This document shows positions 29,469 through 39,782 of a stretch of 64,000 nucleotides of DNA, piece after piece. The notes beneath the pieces are model-generated. The model worked only from the letters and a program-made list of their open reading frames with translations. It did not search any database and was not told the DNA's origin. Source of the stretch: Caulobacteraceae bacterium (GTDB lineage: Bacteria; Pseudomonadota; Alphaproteobacteria; Caulobacterales; Caulobacteraceae); contig JAIESL010000035.1 of NCBI GenBank assembly GCA_019746095.1, forward strand, positions 30,429 to 94,428. The letters run 5' to 3'. Made by a program: the position numbers and the translations under genes. The stretch's first letter is position 1; each line of letters begins with the position of its first letter.

Positions 29469-30869
29469 TCAGAACTGGAAATAGATGAAGGGGGCCACGC
29501 CTTCCGGACGGACGGCCTCGACCAGCAGTATGGCCGCCCCGATCAGCAGGCCGAGGGTCAGCGAGGGGGCCGCCTTCATCCGCTCGGCCACGCCCTCGAT
29601 GGCGCGCGGCGGCAGCCAGTGCATGGCAAGACCACCGACGATCAGGGTCAGCAGCAGGGGCGTCAGCATCGTCACCGGTCCGACCCGGCCGAGCCCCTCC
29701 AGCATGGCCATGGCCAGTTCGAAATTCTCGGCGCGGAACAGGATCCAGCCGAGGCAGACGATGTGGAAGGTCACCAGTACCCCGATCACGGTCGGCACCA
29801 CCTTGCGGTCGCCGAAGGCTGCCCGACCCAGTCGCTCGATGACCTGCACCCCGCCGTGCAGGGCACCCCAGGCCAGGAAGGTCCAGGCCGCCCCGTGCCA
29901 CAGGCCGCCCAGTACCATGGTGATGAAGACGTTGACGCAGGACGCGAACAGCCCCTTTCGCCCGCCGCCCAGCGGCACATAGAGGTAGTCCCGCAGCCAG
30001 CTCGACAGGCTGATATGCCAGCGCCGCCAGAAGCTCTGCATGGACGAAGCCCGGTAAGGCTGGTCGAAATTCCGCGGGAAGGAATAGCCCAGCAGGGCCG
30101 CCAGCCCGATGGCCATGTCTGAATAGGCCGAGAAGTCGCAGTAGATCTGGACCGCATAGCCATAGACCGCCGCGGCGATGTCGACGGCCCCGTAGGCGGT
30201 GGGGTCAAAGAAGACCGGATCGACCAGGTTCACCGAGAGTTCGGACGCGATCACCGTCTTCTTGAACAGGCCCCAGACGATCAGCAGCAGGCCGTGGGTC
30301 GCCATGGCCCGCGACAGCCGCGGGGCCTGGTCGAACTGCGGCAGCAGGTCCGAGGCCCGCACGATGGGCCCCGCCACCAGATGCGGGAAGAAGCTCATCA
30401 GCAGCATGACGTCGAGCAGGCTCTTCGCCGGGGGCGTCTTGCCGCGATGGACGTCCACGACATAGCTGATGCCCTGGAAGGTGAAGAAGGATATCCCGAC
30501 CGGCAGGACGATCTGCAGCAGGGGCAGGTCCCGTTCCCAGCCGAACCGCATCAGCAGGTCGCCGGCCTGTTCGATGAAGAAGCCGTAGTATTTGAAGAAG
30601 CCGAGGATCAGCAGATTGGCGGCGACGCCGAGGCCGACCAGCCAAGCCTTCTTCACCCCCGGTTGCCGCGCGATCAGCGCCCCGACCGCCCAGTTCAGCA
30701 CCGCCGAGGCGATCAGCAGGGCGACGAAACGCCAGTCCCACTGGGCAAAGAAGAACCAGCTGGCCAGCAGCAGGAACACCTTGCGCCGCCCGTTCTCGCG
30801 GTCCAGCGACCAGGCTGTGAAATAGACGAAAAGGAAGAAGACGCCGAAGGCGAGAGTTGGAAACAGCAT
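29469..30869 (-). CDS. MBOAT family O-acyltransferase (AlgI/PatA-like)
   Basis: Multi-TM; LPVGISFFTFQGISYVVDVHRG, RRWHISLSSWLRDYLYVPLGG, GLWHGAAWTFLAWGALHG. Confidence 0.93.
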   Translation of the reverse strand: MLFPTLAFGVFFLFVYFTAWSLDRENGRRKVFLLLASWFFFAQWDWRFVALLIASAVLNWAVGALIARQPGVKKAWLVGLGVAANLLILGFFKYYGFFIEQAGDLLMRFGWERDLPLLQIVLPVGISFFTFQGISYVVDVHRGKTPPAKSLLDVMLLMSFFPHLVAGPIVRASDLLPQFDQAPRLSRAMATHGLLLIVWGLFKKTVIASELSVNLVDPVFFDPTAYGAVDIAAAVYGYAVQIYCDFSAYSDMAIGLAALLGYSFPRNFDQPYRASSMQSFWRRWHISLSSWLRDYLYVPLGGGRKGLFASCVNVFITMVLGGLWHGAAWTFLAWGALHGGVQVIERLGRAAFGDRKVVPTVIGVLVTFHIVCLGWILFRAENFELAMAMLEGLGRVGPVTMLTPLLLTLIVGGLAMHWLPPRAIEGVAERMKAAPSLTLGLLIGAAILLVEAVRPEGVAPFIYFQF

Positions 30870-32117
30870 TTATTCCCCTCCCCCGCGCCGCGCTGACCAG
30901 GCCGCATAGGCCGTCATCAGGTCGGCATGCAGAACCCCGCCGATCCAGTCGGCACCGGCGGAACTGAAATGCACCCGGTCGCGCAACATGAAGGGTTCGT
31001 CCCTTGTCGCCAGTCGATCCGCTGAACAGTCGCCGCCCATCCGCCCGTGCCAGTCCCAGAACGCCACACCCATGTCGGCGGCGACCCGCCGTTGCACGTC
31101 CCGCACCACCGCCAGCGAAGGCGGCGGGCTGCGACGGCCATCGGCACTGCAGCCGTCGGACACCCCGCTGCGAAGCGCGTCGGGCGCGCCGAGCAGCATC
31201 AGCGAGGCCCCCGGTGCCAGTCGCCGCAGGCGCACGATCTGTCCTCGCAGCAGGGCCTCATAGGCCCGGGGGTCCAGTCCGTCGTCGAACCCTTCATTGG
31301 TGCCGAAGGCCAGTATGATCAGCGCCGGTCGCCAGGCGTTCAGCTCGCGCGCCACCACGGACTGGTCGCGTCCGGCCAGGTCCTTCAGGGTCGCACCGAC
31401 CACGCCCAGGTTGGACAGCTCGACACCGGCCGGGGTGTTGGTCAGACGGACTGCGTGGAGGGAGAGGGAGTTGTCGAGCGCCCGCAGCGCGACCTGGCCG
31501 TGCGCCCGCTCGGGCCGCAGGGACAGGCAGCGGCCCTCCTCGAACGCCACGGTCCAGATCTCGTCACCGGCGACGACCTCAAGCCGTCCAGGCCCCGCGC
31601 CGCAAAGCTCGATCCGCAACAGGGCCCGCGAGGTTGCATCCCGGCGGAGGGTCAGCGTACTTCCGGGCCGGACGGTGATCGCCTGTACCCCGGTCAGCCC
31701 GACCCCCACCCGGACATAGCCCGTATTGCCGACCAGCGGCGCGAGCGTGGTGGTCCAGCCGCTGGCCGCCACCTCGACCTGCCTGGGCGCATAGCCGTCA
31801 TAGGGGATGCCGGGCGGCAGGACGCCGCGTCCACCGTCGCCGAACCGCGCCTGCAACGCCGTCCTCAACCGGCCGGTAATGCGGTCGCCCGCCGTGTGGC
31901 TGTCGCCGATCTGGAGGATGTGCACGGGCGCGCGACCCCGCCCGGCTTCCACCTGCGCCAGGGCCTCGAACACTCCGGACAGGGCCTCGGGCTGGCACAG
32001 GCCGTCGGGACAGGCTGTGACTCCAGGCGTGGGTACGTCAGCCGGTCCATAGGGCGTCTGGGCGGCCGCGCTGGACGCCAGAGCAGCCGCGACGAGGGCC
32101 CCGGCGAACCGCTTCAT
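30870..32117 (-). CDS. SGNH/GDSL-type hydrolase or acyltransferase, secreted
   Basis: ILQIGDSHTAGDRITGRLRTALQARFGDGGRGV; signal peptide MKRFAGALVAAALASSAAAQ; distal RVHFSSAGADWIG. Confidence 0.82.
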   Translation of the reverse strand: MKRFAGALVAAALASSAAAQTPYGPADVPTPGVTACPDGLCQPEALSGVFEALAQVEAGRGRAPVHILQIGDSHTAGDRITGRLRTALQARFGDGGRGVLPPGIPYDGYAPRQVEVAASGWTTTLAPLVGNTGYVRVGVGLTGVQAITVRPGSTLTLRRDATSRALLRIELCGAGPGRLEVVAGDEIWTVAFEEGRCLSLRPERAHGQVALRALDNSLSLHAVRLTNTPAGVELSNLGVVGATLKDLAGRDQSVVARELNAWRPALIILAFGTNEGFDDGLDPRAYEALLRGQIVRLRRLAPGASLMLLGAPDALRSGVSDGCSADGRRSPPPSLAVVRDVQRRVAADMGVAFWDWHGRMGGDCSADRLATRDEPFMLRDRVHFSSAGADWIGGVLHADLMTAYAAWSARRGGGE

Positions 32118-32119
32118 GC

Positions 32120-33052
32120 TCAGGCGGCGGGCGCTGCGGGCGGCGGGGTGACCGGACGCGCCGCCTGCGGGCGATCCAGTCCGGCGTCACGCTTCAGCCG
32201 CGCCGCGACCGGCGCGCTCATGCGCAGATAGCCAGCCATCGACATGTGAATTCCATCGCCGGCGCGCATCAGGACCCGGCGTCCGCCGTCGGTCGGCAGA
32301 TAGGCCTCATAGCCGCCATCGGCATTGGAGGTCAGGCCCTCGGTCCCGATATAGGGCACGCCAAGCGCCCGCATCCGGGCCTCGACCACGCCGTTGATCA
32401 GCATCATCTTGTCGTCGAAGCTGTCGCGCTTCATCCGCGGCAGGCCGACCCAATAGACCGCGACATCCCGGCTGCGGAGCAGGGCGACCAGATCGTCGAT
32501 CCGCTTGGCATAGGCCGCCTTCCAGCCCTCGGTGCCGAACATGTGGACGACGCTGCCTGTATCAATGCCCTGGGCGTCATTGGTGCCGAACAGCATGACC
32601 GCGACATCGACGGGCTGCTCGTCGAGCTGGGCCTGGGTCCTGGCCTGGATGTTCACATAGTCGTAGCGGCTCAAACCGGTCGAGACCTGCGAGAATTTGA
32701 GCACCGTGAGGTTCGGCTGGTCCTGCAGGTCGCGGTACAGGCCCGCGTACAGGCCGTCGGCCATGGAGTCCCCGAACACGCCGATCCGCAAGGGACCCCG
32801 CGCCAGCCGCTCGTTCAGCGGGGTCAGGCGGGTGATCGCCGGAGCGGGTGTGGCCACGGGGGCAACGGGAGCCGGCGCGGCTGCCGGTGCGGGCGGCGCG
32901 GACGCCGCGGCCTTGTCACCGAGCATGAGGGTCGGATGGCGCAGCCACGCACGACCGTCCGGCGTCAGCGCCAGTCCGGCCAGAACGCCGATCACGAAGA
33001 CCGCCGTCAAAGCGTTGATGCCAGCGCGCAAAACGTCCCCCGACTGAACCAC
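32120..33052 (-). CDS. SGNH/GDSL family protein (DUF459-like), membrane-anchored
   Basis: RIGVFGDSMADGLYAGLYRDL, FGTNDAQ, DGIHMSMAGYLRM; N-terminal TM. Confidence 0.82.
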   Translation of the reverse strand: MVQSGDVLRAGINALTAVFVIGVLAGLALTPDGRAWLRHPTLMLGDKAAASAPPAPAAAPAPVAPVATPAPAITRLTPLNERLARGPLRIGVFGDSMADGLYAGLYRDLQDQPNLTVLKFSQVSTGLSRYDYVNIQARTQAQLDEQPVDVAVMLFGTNDAQGIDTGSVVHMFGTEGWKAAYAKRIDDLVALLRSRDVAVYWVGLPRMKRDSFDDKMMLINGVVEARMRALGVPYIGTEGLTSNADGGYEAYLPTDGGRRVLMRAGDGIHMSMAGYLRMSAPVAARLKRDAGLDRPQAARPVTPPPAAPAA

Positions 33053-33135
33053 GTCCAGTCCGACCTTTTACCCTATCCCCCTGATCTGGCCACCACGTGC
33101 CCGCGTCGCGGGAAGATAAAGGTTAACCGGGAGGG

Positions 33136-33549
33136 TCAGCCGAACCGGCGTTCGGCCCAACGCGCGCTGAGATATCCGCCCAGCGCCGAGACGCTCGTCA
33201 GGGTCGTGCCCCAGGCCAGGTCGATCAGGGTGAGGTGCAGCGACCAGACCTTCAGCGTCGCCTGGTTGGTCAGATCATAGGTGGCGTAGGCCACAAACCC
33301 CAGCACAGCCCCGTTGATGACCGCCCGCTGCCAGGCCCCCTTGCGCAGGGCCGGGGCGATGGCGAGGAAGACCGTTCCGAAGATGGAGATGAGATAGAAG
33401 GCGACCGCCGCCTGCATGTCCGGCTTTTCGGCCAGGATCGGCCCGAGCACCGGCCTGTAGAGCCGGTCGAGCATATTGCTCAGCCAGACCGCGTCGATGG
33501 CCGCGAAAGTCACGCCGGCACCCAGATAGGCGAAGATGTATTTGATCAT
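33136..33549 (-). CDS. DUF2177 family membrane protein
   Basis: AIDAVWLSNMLDRLYRPVLGPIL, ATYDLTNQATLKVWSLHLTLIDLAWGT. Confidence 0.85.
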   Translation of the reverse strand: MIKYIFAYLGAGVTFAAIDAVWLSNMLDRLYRPVLGPILAEKPDMQAAVAFYLISIFGTVFLAIAPALRKGAWQRAVINGAVLGFVAYATYDLTNQATLKVWSLHLTLIDLAWGTTLTSVSALGGYLSARWAERRFG

Positions 33550-33561
33550 GGCTTCAGATCC

Positions 33562-34593
33562 TCAAGCCGGCTTCAGCAGATAGTGGGTGACCGCCCATGT
33601 ATTGCCGCCATCGTTGCCGAACAGGCCGGCCGTGGCCAGATAGAACCGCCGCCAGCGCCGGCGCCAAAGGGTCGCATCGGCCCCATAGGTCTGGCGCATC
33701 AGCTCCATCACCCGGTCGGCATTGGCGTCCATATTGGCCAGCCAGTGGTCGGCGGTGCGCTGGTAGTTGACCCCGTTCCAGGTCCATTCGCGCTCGACCC
33801 GGAAAAGGTCCGGGAACTGCCGCATCAGGCCGCGGCTGGGCATGACCCCACCGGTGAAGAAATGCTGGGCGATGAAGTCGCCGCTGTCGGTGTGGTCGAA
33901 GCGATAGGGCGCGTCGCGATGGGTGAAGATGTGGATGAACATCCGCCCGTCCGGCTTCAACCAGCCATGGGCCCGGGTCAGCAGGGCGCGCCAGTTGGAC
34001 ATATGCTCGAACATCTCGACCGAGACGATCCGGTCGAACCCGCCGTCCCCCTCCGGTTTGAAGTCGTTCATGTCGCAGGTGATGACCTTCAGATTGGTCA
34101 GCCCCCGCGCCCGGGCCTGGGCCTCGATGTGGCCGCGCTGGCCGTGGCTGTTGGAGACAGCCGTGATCGTCGAATTCGGATAGCGCTCGGCCATCCACAG
34201 GCTCAGCGAGCCCCAGCCGCAGCCCAGTTCCAGCACCCGCTGTCCATCCGCCAGCCCGGCATGGGCGCAGGTGTCAGCCAGCGCCGCTTCCTCGGCCTCG
34301 TTCAGCGTGGTGTCGGCGGCCGGGTAGAGGCAGCAGGAATATTTCAGCCGCGCACCGAGGCAGATCTCGAAAAATTCGGGCGGCAGTTCATAGTGCTGGG
34401 CATTGGCCGCCGCCGTATGTTCGGCGATGGCGCGCTGGGCCATGTCGCGGGCGAAGACCGCCTCGTCATGCGGACCCTCGCGATCCAGACGCCGCCGGGC
34501 CTCACTGACCAGGCTGTCGATCGCCGGCCGGGTGATGAAATCGGGGAACGGCGCATCCTGCAACCGGCGGATGGCGACATTGGCAAACGACAT
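33562..34593 (-). CDS. Cyclopropane-fatty-acyl-phospholipid synthase-like SAM methyltransferase
   Basis: SAM motif VLELGCGWGSLSLWMAERYPNSTITAVSNS, RIVSVEMFEHMSNW, IHIFTHRDAPYRF. Confidence 0.9.
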   Translation of the reverse strand: MSFANVAIRRLQDAPFPDFITRPAIDSLVSEARRRLDREGPHDEAVFARDMAQRAIAEHTAAANAQHYELPPEFFEICLGARLKYSCCLYPAADTTLNEAEEAALADTCAHAGLADGQRVLELGCGWGSLSLWMAERYPNSTITAVSNSHGQRGHIEAQARARGLTNLKVITCDMNDFKPEGDGGFDRIVSVEMFEHMSNWRALLTRAHGWLKPDGRMFIHIFTHRDAPYRFDHTDSGDFIAQHFFTGGVMPSRGLMRQFPDLFRVEREWTWNGVNYQRTADHWLANMDANADRVMELMRQTYGADATLWRRRWRRFYLATAGLFGNDGGNTWAVTHYLLKPA

Positions 34594-34710
34594 GGGCGCT
34601 CCTGACAGGCCGGGACTATCGTACAACTACGCCCCGACGTAGCATCCGGATGACGGCATCCGCATCACCTCACCGGACGTAGTTGATCAAAATCTTCAGT
34701 TGGAGTCGGT
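34594..34710. promoter_or_regulatory. Divergent promoter region with inverted repeat CAACTACG/CGTAGTTG
   Basis: CAACTACG at 34624-34631 and its exact reverse complement at 34678-34685; direct repeats GACGTAG at 34636-34642 and 34676-34682. Confidence 0.45.
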
Positions 34711-36075
34711 ATGCCCCCTCACCTCGTCGCCGAGACGCCCGCCCCATCGACCGGTCGACGCATCGCCGTGGTCGGCTCGGGTATATCGGGCCTGTCTTGC
34801 GCCTGGTTGCTGTCGCAGGCCCATGACGTGACCCTGTTCGAGGCCGACGACCGGCTGGGCGGCCACTCCAATACGGTGGATGCGCCCTCGCCGACCGAAC
34901 CGGTGGCCGTCGACACAGGCTTCATCGTCTACAATGAGACCAACTATCCCAATCTGACCGCCCTGTTCGCGCATCTGAATGTGCCGACCAAGCCGGCCAT
35001 GATGTCCTTCGCCGTCTCGATGGATGACGGCGGCTTCGAATACTGCAGCCAGGGGCTCGGGGCCCTCTTTGCCCAGAAGCGCAACTACGCCAGCCCGAAA
35101 TTCTGGCGGATGATCGGCGACCTGCTGCGGTTCCAGAAGCAGGCCCCGCGCGATCTGGCGGAACTGGAGCGCACGGGCGAGACGCTGGACGCCTATCTGG
35201 TCCGGGGCGGCTACGGCACCCTGTTCCGGGACGCTCACCTGCTGCCCCAGGCGGCGGCCATCTGGTCCTGCACCATGGGGCAGATGGCGGACTATCCGGC
35301 GGCCTCCTTCGTCCGGTTCTACATGAACCACAACCTGCTGAAGCTGGATCTGAGGCCGACCTGGCGCACGGTGGACGGCGGCAGCCGCGCCTATGTGACC
35401 CGGCTGGTTGAGGCGTTTCGGGGCAGGATTGTCGCCCGGGCCGGCGTGGTCGGCGTATTGCGCGGCCTCGACGGTGCCGCCTTGCGGTTCGAGGACGGAC
35501 GGCTGGAACGGTTCGACGCCGTGGTGCTGGCCACCCATTCGGACCAGGCCCTGGCGCTTCTCGAGGCCCCGTCGACGGACGACCGCCGCCTGCTGGGTGC
35601 CATCGGCTACCGGCCCAACCAGGTCATCCTGCATCGCGACGTCTCGCTGATGCCGAAGCGGCGCAAGGCCTGGGCCGCCTGGACCCATCTCGGCTATTCG
35701 GCCCGCGCGGGCGAAGGCGGCGTCACCTACTGGATGAACGAACTCCAGTCCCTGCCCGGGCCGCCGCTGTTCGTCAGCCTGAACCCGGCCAAGGCACCCG
35801 ACCCGGCGCTGGTGATCAGCGAGTGGGACTATGAGCACCCGGTGTTCGACGCCGCAGCCGTCGCCGCCCAGTCCGAGCTCTGGTCGCTGCAGGGCCGCCG
35901 CAATGTCTGGTTCGCCGGTGCCTGGTTCGGCTCGGGCTTCCACGAGGACGGCCTGCAGGCCGGCCTGGCCGTTGCCGAACAGCTGGGCGGCGTCCGCCGT
36001 CCCTGGTCGGTAGAGAACGAGAGCGGCCGGATCCAGTTGGGCGTGCCGGCGCCGTCGCTGGCGCAGGTGGCGTGA
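34711..36075 (+). CDS. NAD(P)/FAD-dependent oxidoreductase (amine-oxidase/desaturase type)
   Basis: [41 protein letters not shown]-terminal [30 protein letters not shown]. Confidence 0.9.
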   Translation: MPPHLVAETPAPSTGRRIAVVGSGISGLSCAWLLSQAHDVTLFEADDRLGGHSNTVDAPSPTEPVAVDTGFIVYNETNYPNLTALFAHLNVPTKPAMMSFAVSMDDGGFEYCSQGLGALFAQKRNYASPKFWRMIGDLLRFQKQAPRDLAELERTGETLDAYLVRGGYGTLFRDAHLLPQAAAIWSCTMGQMADYPAASFVRFYMNHNLLKLDLRPTWRTVDGGSRAYVTRLVEAFRGRIVARAGVVGVLRGLDGAALRFEDGRLERFDAVVLATHSDQALALLEAPSTDDRRLLGAIGYRPNQVILHRDVSLMPKRRKAWAAWTHLGYSARAGEGGVTYWMNELQSLPGPPLFVSLNPAKAPDPALVISEWDYEHPVFDAAAVAAQSELWSLQGRRNVWFAGAWFGSGFHEDGLQAGLAVAEQLGGVRRPWSVENESGRIQLGVPAPSLAQVA

Positions 36076-36923
36076 CCTCGGCCGACGCAGATTCGCCGTC
36101 CGCCACAGCGTCTGCGCTCTATGTCGGCGACGTGATCCACCAGCGCAGCCGGACCTTCGCCCACCGTCTGCGTTACCGCCTGTGGATGCTGCTCCTGGAT
36201 CTCGACGAGGTCGGGACGGTCCAATCCCGCCTGCGTCTGCTGTCCCGCGGGCGGTTCGGGCTGCTGAGCTTCCGCCCGGCCGACCATGGTGACCGATCGG
36301 GCCGACCCCTGCGGGCCCAGGTCGAGGCGCATCTGGCCGGGGCCGGTATCGATATCGGCGGCGGACCGATCCGGCTGCTGACCATGCCGCGCATCCTCGG
36401 CCACGGCTTCAATCCGATCAGCGTCTTCTTCTGTCACCACGCCGACGGCACCCTCGCCGCCCTGCTCTATGAGGTCACCAACACCTTCCATGAGCGCCAC
36501 AGCTATCTGGTCGCCCTGCCGTCTCCAGCCCCGGAGGGGGAGACCGACCAGGCCAGGCCGCGTCCAGAGGGCGGTACGGAGCCCGTCCGCCAGACCGTGG
36601 AGAAGACCTTCTTCGTCTCCCCCTTCATGGACATGGACCTGACCTATGACTTCACGGTCCGCCCACCCGGTGAGGCGGTCTCGGTGATCGTCGCCGTGCG
36701 ACGCGGCGACACGCCCGTCCTGACCGCCTCCTTCTCGGGGCGGCGGCGTGAGCTGAACGACGCCCAGTTGCTCCGCGCCTTTTTGACCCATCCCCTGCTG
36801 ACCTGGAAGGTGACCTTCGGGATCCACTGGGAGGCGCTGAAGATGATGTTCAAGGGCGCGCATTACCGCCACCGCGGCAGCCCGCCGAAAGCAGCGGTCA
36901 CGGTCGGCTCTGCCCGCCCCTGA
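36072..36923 (+). CDS. DUF1365 domain-containing protein
   Basis: [58 protein letters not shown]. Confidence 0.9.
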   Translation: MTSADADSPSATASALYVGDVIHQRSRTFAHRLRYRLWMLLLDLDEVGTVQSRLRLLSRGRFGLLSFRPADHGDRSGRPLRAQVEAHLAGAGIDIGGGPIRLLTMPRILGHGFNPISVFFCHHADGTLAALLYEVTNTFHERHSYLVALPSPAPEGETDQARPRPEGGTEPVRQTVEKTFFVSPFMDMDLTYDFTVRPPGEAVSVIVAVRRGDTPVLTASFSGRRRELNDAQLLRAFLTHPLLTWKVTFGIHWEALKMMFKGAHYRHRGSPPKAAVTVGSARP

Positions 36924-36936
36924 AGCCCGGACGCCT

Positions 36937-36965
36937 TGCCGGCCGCCCATTCCGGCGGTGTTTTT
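36937..36965 (+). terminator. Putative intrinsic terminator
   Basis: CCGCC(36943-36947) CATTCC GGCGG(36954-36958) followed by TGTTTTT, 20 nt after the DUF1365 stop. Confidence 0.5.
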
Positions 36966-37065
36966 CGCGGCCCGCCTTGCCCGTGTCGCATCACCACGGT
37001 ACGGACGGACAAGCACCGCCAATATTCATCAGGTGGTGAAATCTGTGGAAGCCCAAGGAGTGTCC

Positions 37066-37770
37066 ATGCGGAAGATCTTCCCCGACGCGGCGTCCGCCCT
37101 CGAGGGCCTGACCTTCGACGGCATGACCGTTATGTCCGGCGGCTTCGGCCTGTGCGGAATACCGGAACACCTGATCGCGGCCCTGCGCGACAGTGGTACC
37201 AAGGGTCTGACGGTCATCTCCAACAATGCCGGCGTCGACGGCTTCGGCCTCGGCCAGCTGCTGGAAACCCGCCAGATCGCCAAAATGATCTCGTCCTATG
37301 TCGGCGAGAACAAGGAGTTCGAGCGCCAGTACCTGGCCGGCGAGCTCCAGCTCGAGTTCAACCCCCAGGGCACCCTGGCCGAGCGCATCCGCGCGGGCGG
37401 CGCGGGCATCCCGGCCTTCTTCACCGCCACCGGCGTCGGCACCCTGGTCGCCGAAGGCAAGGAAGTCCGCAATTTCAACGGCCGCGACTATGTCATGGAG
37501 ACCGGCCTCGTCGCCGACCTGTCAATCGTCAAGGCCTGGAAGGCCGACGGCCGCGGCAATCTCCAGTTCCGCAAGACCGCCCGCAACTTCAACCCCATGA
37601 TGGCCACGGCCGGCAAGGTCACCGTCGTCGAGGTCGAGCACATCGTCCCGACCGGCTCGATGGACCCCGACCAGATCCACACCCCGGGCATCTATGTCGA
37701 CCGCATCATCCTGACCGTGCCCGAGAAGCGCATCGAACAACGCACCGTCCGTGCCCGGGAGACCGCATAA
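37066..37770 (+). CDS. scoA: CoA transferase subunit A (SCOT-like)
   Basis: [45 protein letters not shown] ahead of ATG 37066. Confidence 0.92.
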   Translation: MRKIFPDAASALEGLTFDGMTVMSGGFGLCGIPEHLIAALRDSGTKGLTVISNNAGVDGFGLGQLLETRQIAKMISSYVGENKEFERQYLAGELQLEFNPQGTLAERIRAGGAGIPAFFTATGVGTLVAEGKEVRNFNGRDYVMETGLVADLSIVKAWKADGRGNLQFRKTARNFNPMMATAGKVTVVEVEHIVPTGSMDPDQIHTPGIYVDRIILTVPEKRIEQRTVRARETA

Positions 37771-38420
37771 TGGCCCGCACCCGCGAACAACTGGCCGCCC
37801 GCGCCGCGCACGAGCTGCAGGACGGCTTCTACGTCAACCTCGGCATCGGCATCCCGACCCTGGTGGCGAACTACATCCCACACGGGATGGAGGTCACCCT
37901 CCAGTCCGAGAACGGCATGCTCGGCATGGGCCCCTTCCCCTATGAGGACGAGGTCGACGCCGACCTGATCAACGCCGGCAAACAGACCATCACCGAGATC
38001 GCCGAGAGCAGCTATTTCAGCTCCTCGGACAGTTTCGCCATGATCCGCGGCGGCCACATCAACCTGTCCATCCTCGGGGCCATGGAAGTGGCCGAGAACG
38101 GCGACATCGCCAACTGGATGATCCCCGGCAAGCTGGTGAAGGGCATGGGCGGGGCCATGGACCTGGTCGCCGGCGTCAAGCGCGTGGTCGTGGTCATGGA
38201 TCACGCCAACAAGCACGGCCAGTCCAAGGTGCTGAAATCCTGCACCCTACCCCTGACCGGCACGGGCGTGGTCAGCCGCATCATCACTGACCTGTGCGTC
38301 TTCGACGTCAAGCCGGACGGCTCGGGTCTGGAGCTGATCGAACTGGCCGAGGGCGTCACCCTCGAAGAGGTCGCCGGCAAGACCGAGGCGACCTACACGA
38401 TCGCACCCGGCCTGGCCTGA
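37770..38420 (+). CDS. scoB: CoA transferase subunit B (SCOT-like)
   Basis: [29 protein letters not shown]; start codon overlaps scoA stop. Confidence 0.93.
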   Translation: MARTREQLAARAAHELQDGFYVNLGIGIPTLVANYIPHGMEVTLQSENGMLGMGPFPYEDEVDADLINAGKQTITEIAESSYFSSSDSFAMIRGGHINLSILGAMEVAENGDIANWMIPGKLVKGMGGAMDLVAGVKRVVVVMDHANKHGQSKVLKSCTLPLTGTGVVSRIITDLCVFDVKPDGSGLELIELAEGVTLEEVAGKTEATYTIAPGLA

Positions 38421-38427
38421 TGCGACC

Positions 38428-39606
38428 TCAGGCGCTCGCGTACAGGGTCGCGAGCGCCGCCAGGGCCTGCTCCGCCTCGGCGCGGTCCGGCGTCTCGTCC
38501 TCGACGCCGTAGCCGACCATCTGGCTTGCGCCATTGGCCTGGACGACGATGCCGTCGTGACGCGGCACCATGCTGATCGCCCGGAAATTCAGGGCATAGG
38601 TCAGTTCGGGCTGCGGCGTCAGCCAGGCGATCTGCCCCCGGACCGGGACGATGCTCCCGTCCCCGAACAGGGCCCGGGCCCCATAGCCCGTGCAATTGAC
38701 CACCACCGGTTCAGCGAGGCTCGCCAGCTCCGATGGATGGTGGAACGTTCGCTGCACGATCCGGCCACCCTCCATCAGGAAGGCCTCGGTCAGCTGCCGC
38801 GCATACTCCGCCACATTGAAGATCATCTGTGGCACCACCCGCGCGGACGCCACCGGGAAGGGATGCTCGCCCATCCCCAGCAGGCGCGAATGGGGCACCA
38901 GATCCGCCAGCCGGTCAGCATAGTGGGCGAACCCGATACGGCCCGGCGTCGGTGCCGGCCCCACCGCGCCGTTCCCGCCCCGTTTGGCCGCGAGATTGTA
39001 CTGGTCGATGAACCGCACCGGATCGCCGTCGAGGCCGACGAAGGCATGGTGATCGACCCAGGACCGGCGCGCCATCGCCTCCCATCGCGCAGGGAAGTCC
39101 GAGGTCACGGCAGCGTCCGCCGCGATGCGCGAGTCCGGCGACCAGACGCCCGTGGCCCGGGCAGACCGGGTATAGGGGGTGCGCTCGGCCGCATGGATGG
39201 TGACCCGCGCCCCGGCCCTGAGGATCTGCAGCGCCGCAGTCAGGCCCAGGGCACCGCAGCCGATCACGGCAACATCCGCCTGTCCTCCCGCCAGCGCCAG
39301 ATCGCGCGCCATCGCCGCCGATCCCCAGGAAAGGGACCAGCCCGACCCGCCGTGGCCGTAGTTGTGAACCACCCGTTTGTCGCCGACCGCCTCCACCTCA
39401 ACCCGCGGGCCCTGCGCGCGGAAGGGCCGGGTGCAGACGGTGATGCGGCTCAGCCGACCCGGATCGGTCAGCAGCGGCGCGAAAACCTGACGCTGGAAGA
39501 CCGGACGCGCCGATGTGATCAGGGTTGCGGGCGCTGAAACGCAGCCTGCCAGCCCTGCCGAACCCAGGCCGGCGAGGACCATCCGACGGTGCAACTGAAC
39601 GTCCAA
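38428..39606 (-). CDS. FAD-dependent oxidoreductase (D-amino-acid oxidase-like), predicted Tat lipoprotein
   Basis: VAVIGCGALGLTAALQILRAGARVTIHA; N-terminus HRRMVLAGLGSAGLAGC (twin Arg plus lipobox). Confidence 0.82.
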   Translation of the reverse strand: MDVQLHRRMVLAGLGSAGLAGCVSAPATLITSARPVFQRQVFAPLLTDPGRLSRITVCTRPFRAQGPRVEVEAVGDKRVVHNYGHGGSGWSLSWGSAAMARDLALAGGQADVAVIGCGALGLTAALQILRAGARVTIHAAERTPYTRSARATGVWSPDSRIAADAAVTSDFPARWEAMARRSWVDHHAFVGLDGDPVRFIDQYNLAAKRGGNGAVGPAPTPGRIGFAHYADRLADLVPHSRLLGMGEHPFPVASARVVPQMIFNVAEYARQLTEAFLMEGGRIVQRTFHHPSELASLAEPVVVNCTGYGARALFGDGSIVPVRGQIAWLTPQPELTYALNFRAISMVPRHDGIVVQANGASQMVGYGVEDETPDRAEAEQALAALATLYASA

Positions 39607-39782
39607 CAGGGATCCCTCGCGACAGTCGGCCCAGGCGGCCTAACATCCGCTGCCGGACCCGGCAATGCGAGGCCGGCCAAACCCCGTCGTACAACCGGGA
39701 CAACCTGTACCGTTGCCGCCGGGCCAAAGTCGTAGTCATACTCTTTCACCGGTCGCAGAACCGGAGGGGTGGAGTGAGAGTG

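Noticed and set aside
34684-34710. RpoE/ChrR-type sigma promoter (TGATC -35) ahead of the FAD oxidoreductase
   Set aside because: TGATCA is present at 34684 but a -10 at the required spacing would fall on the start codon, so the match is not convincing.
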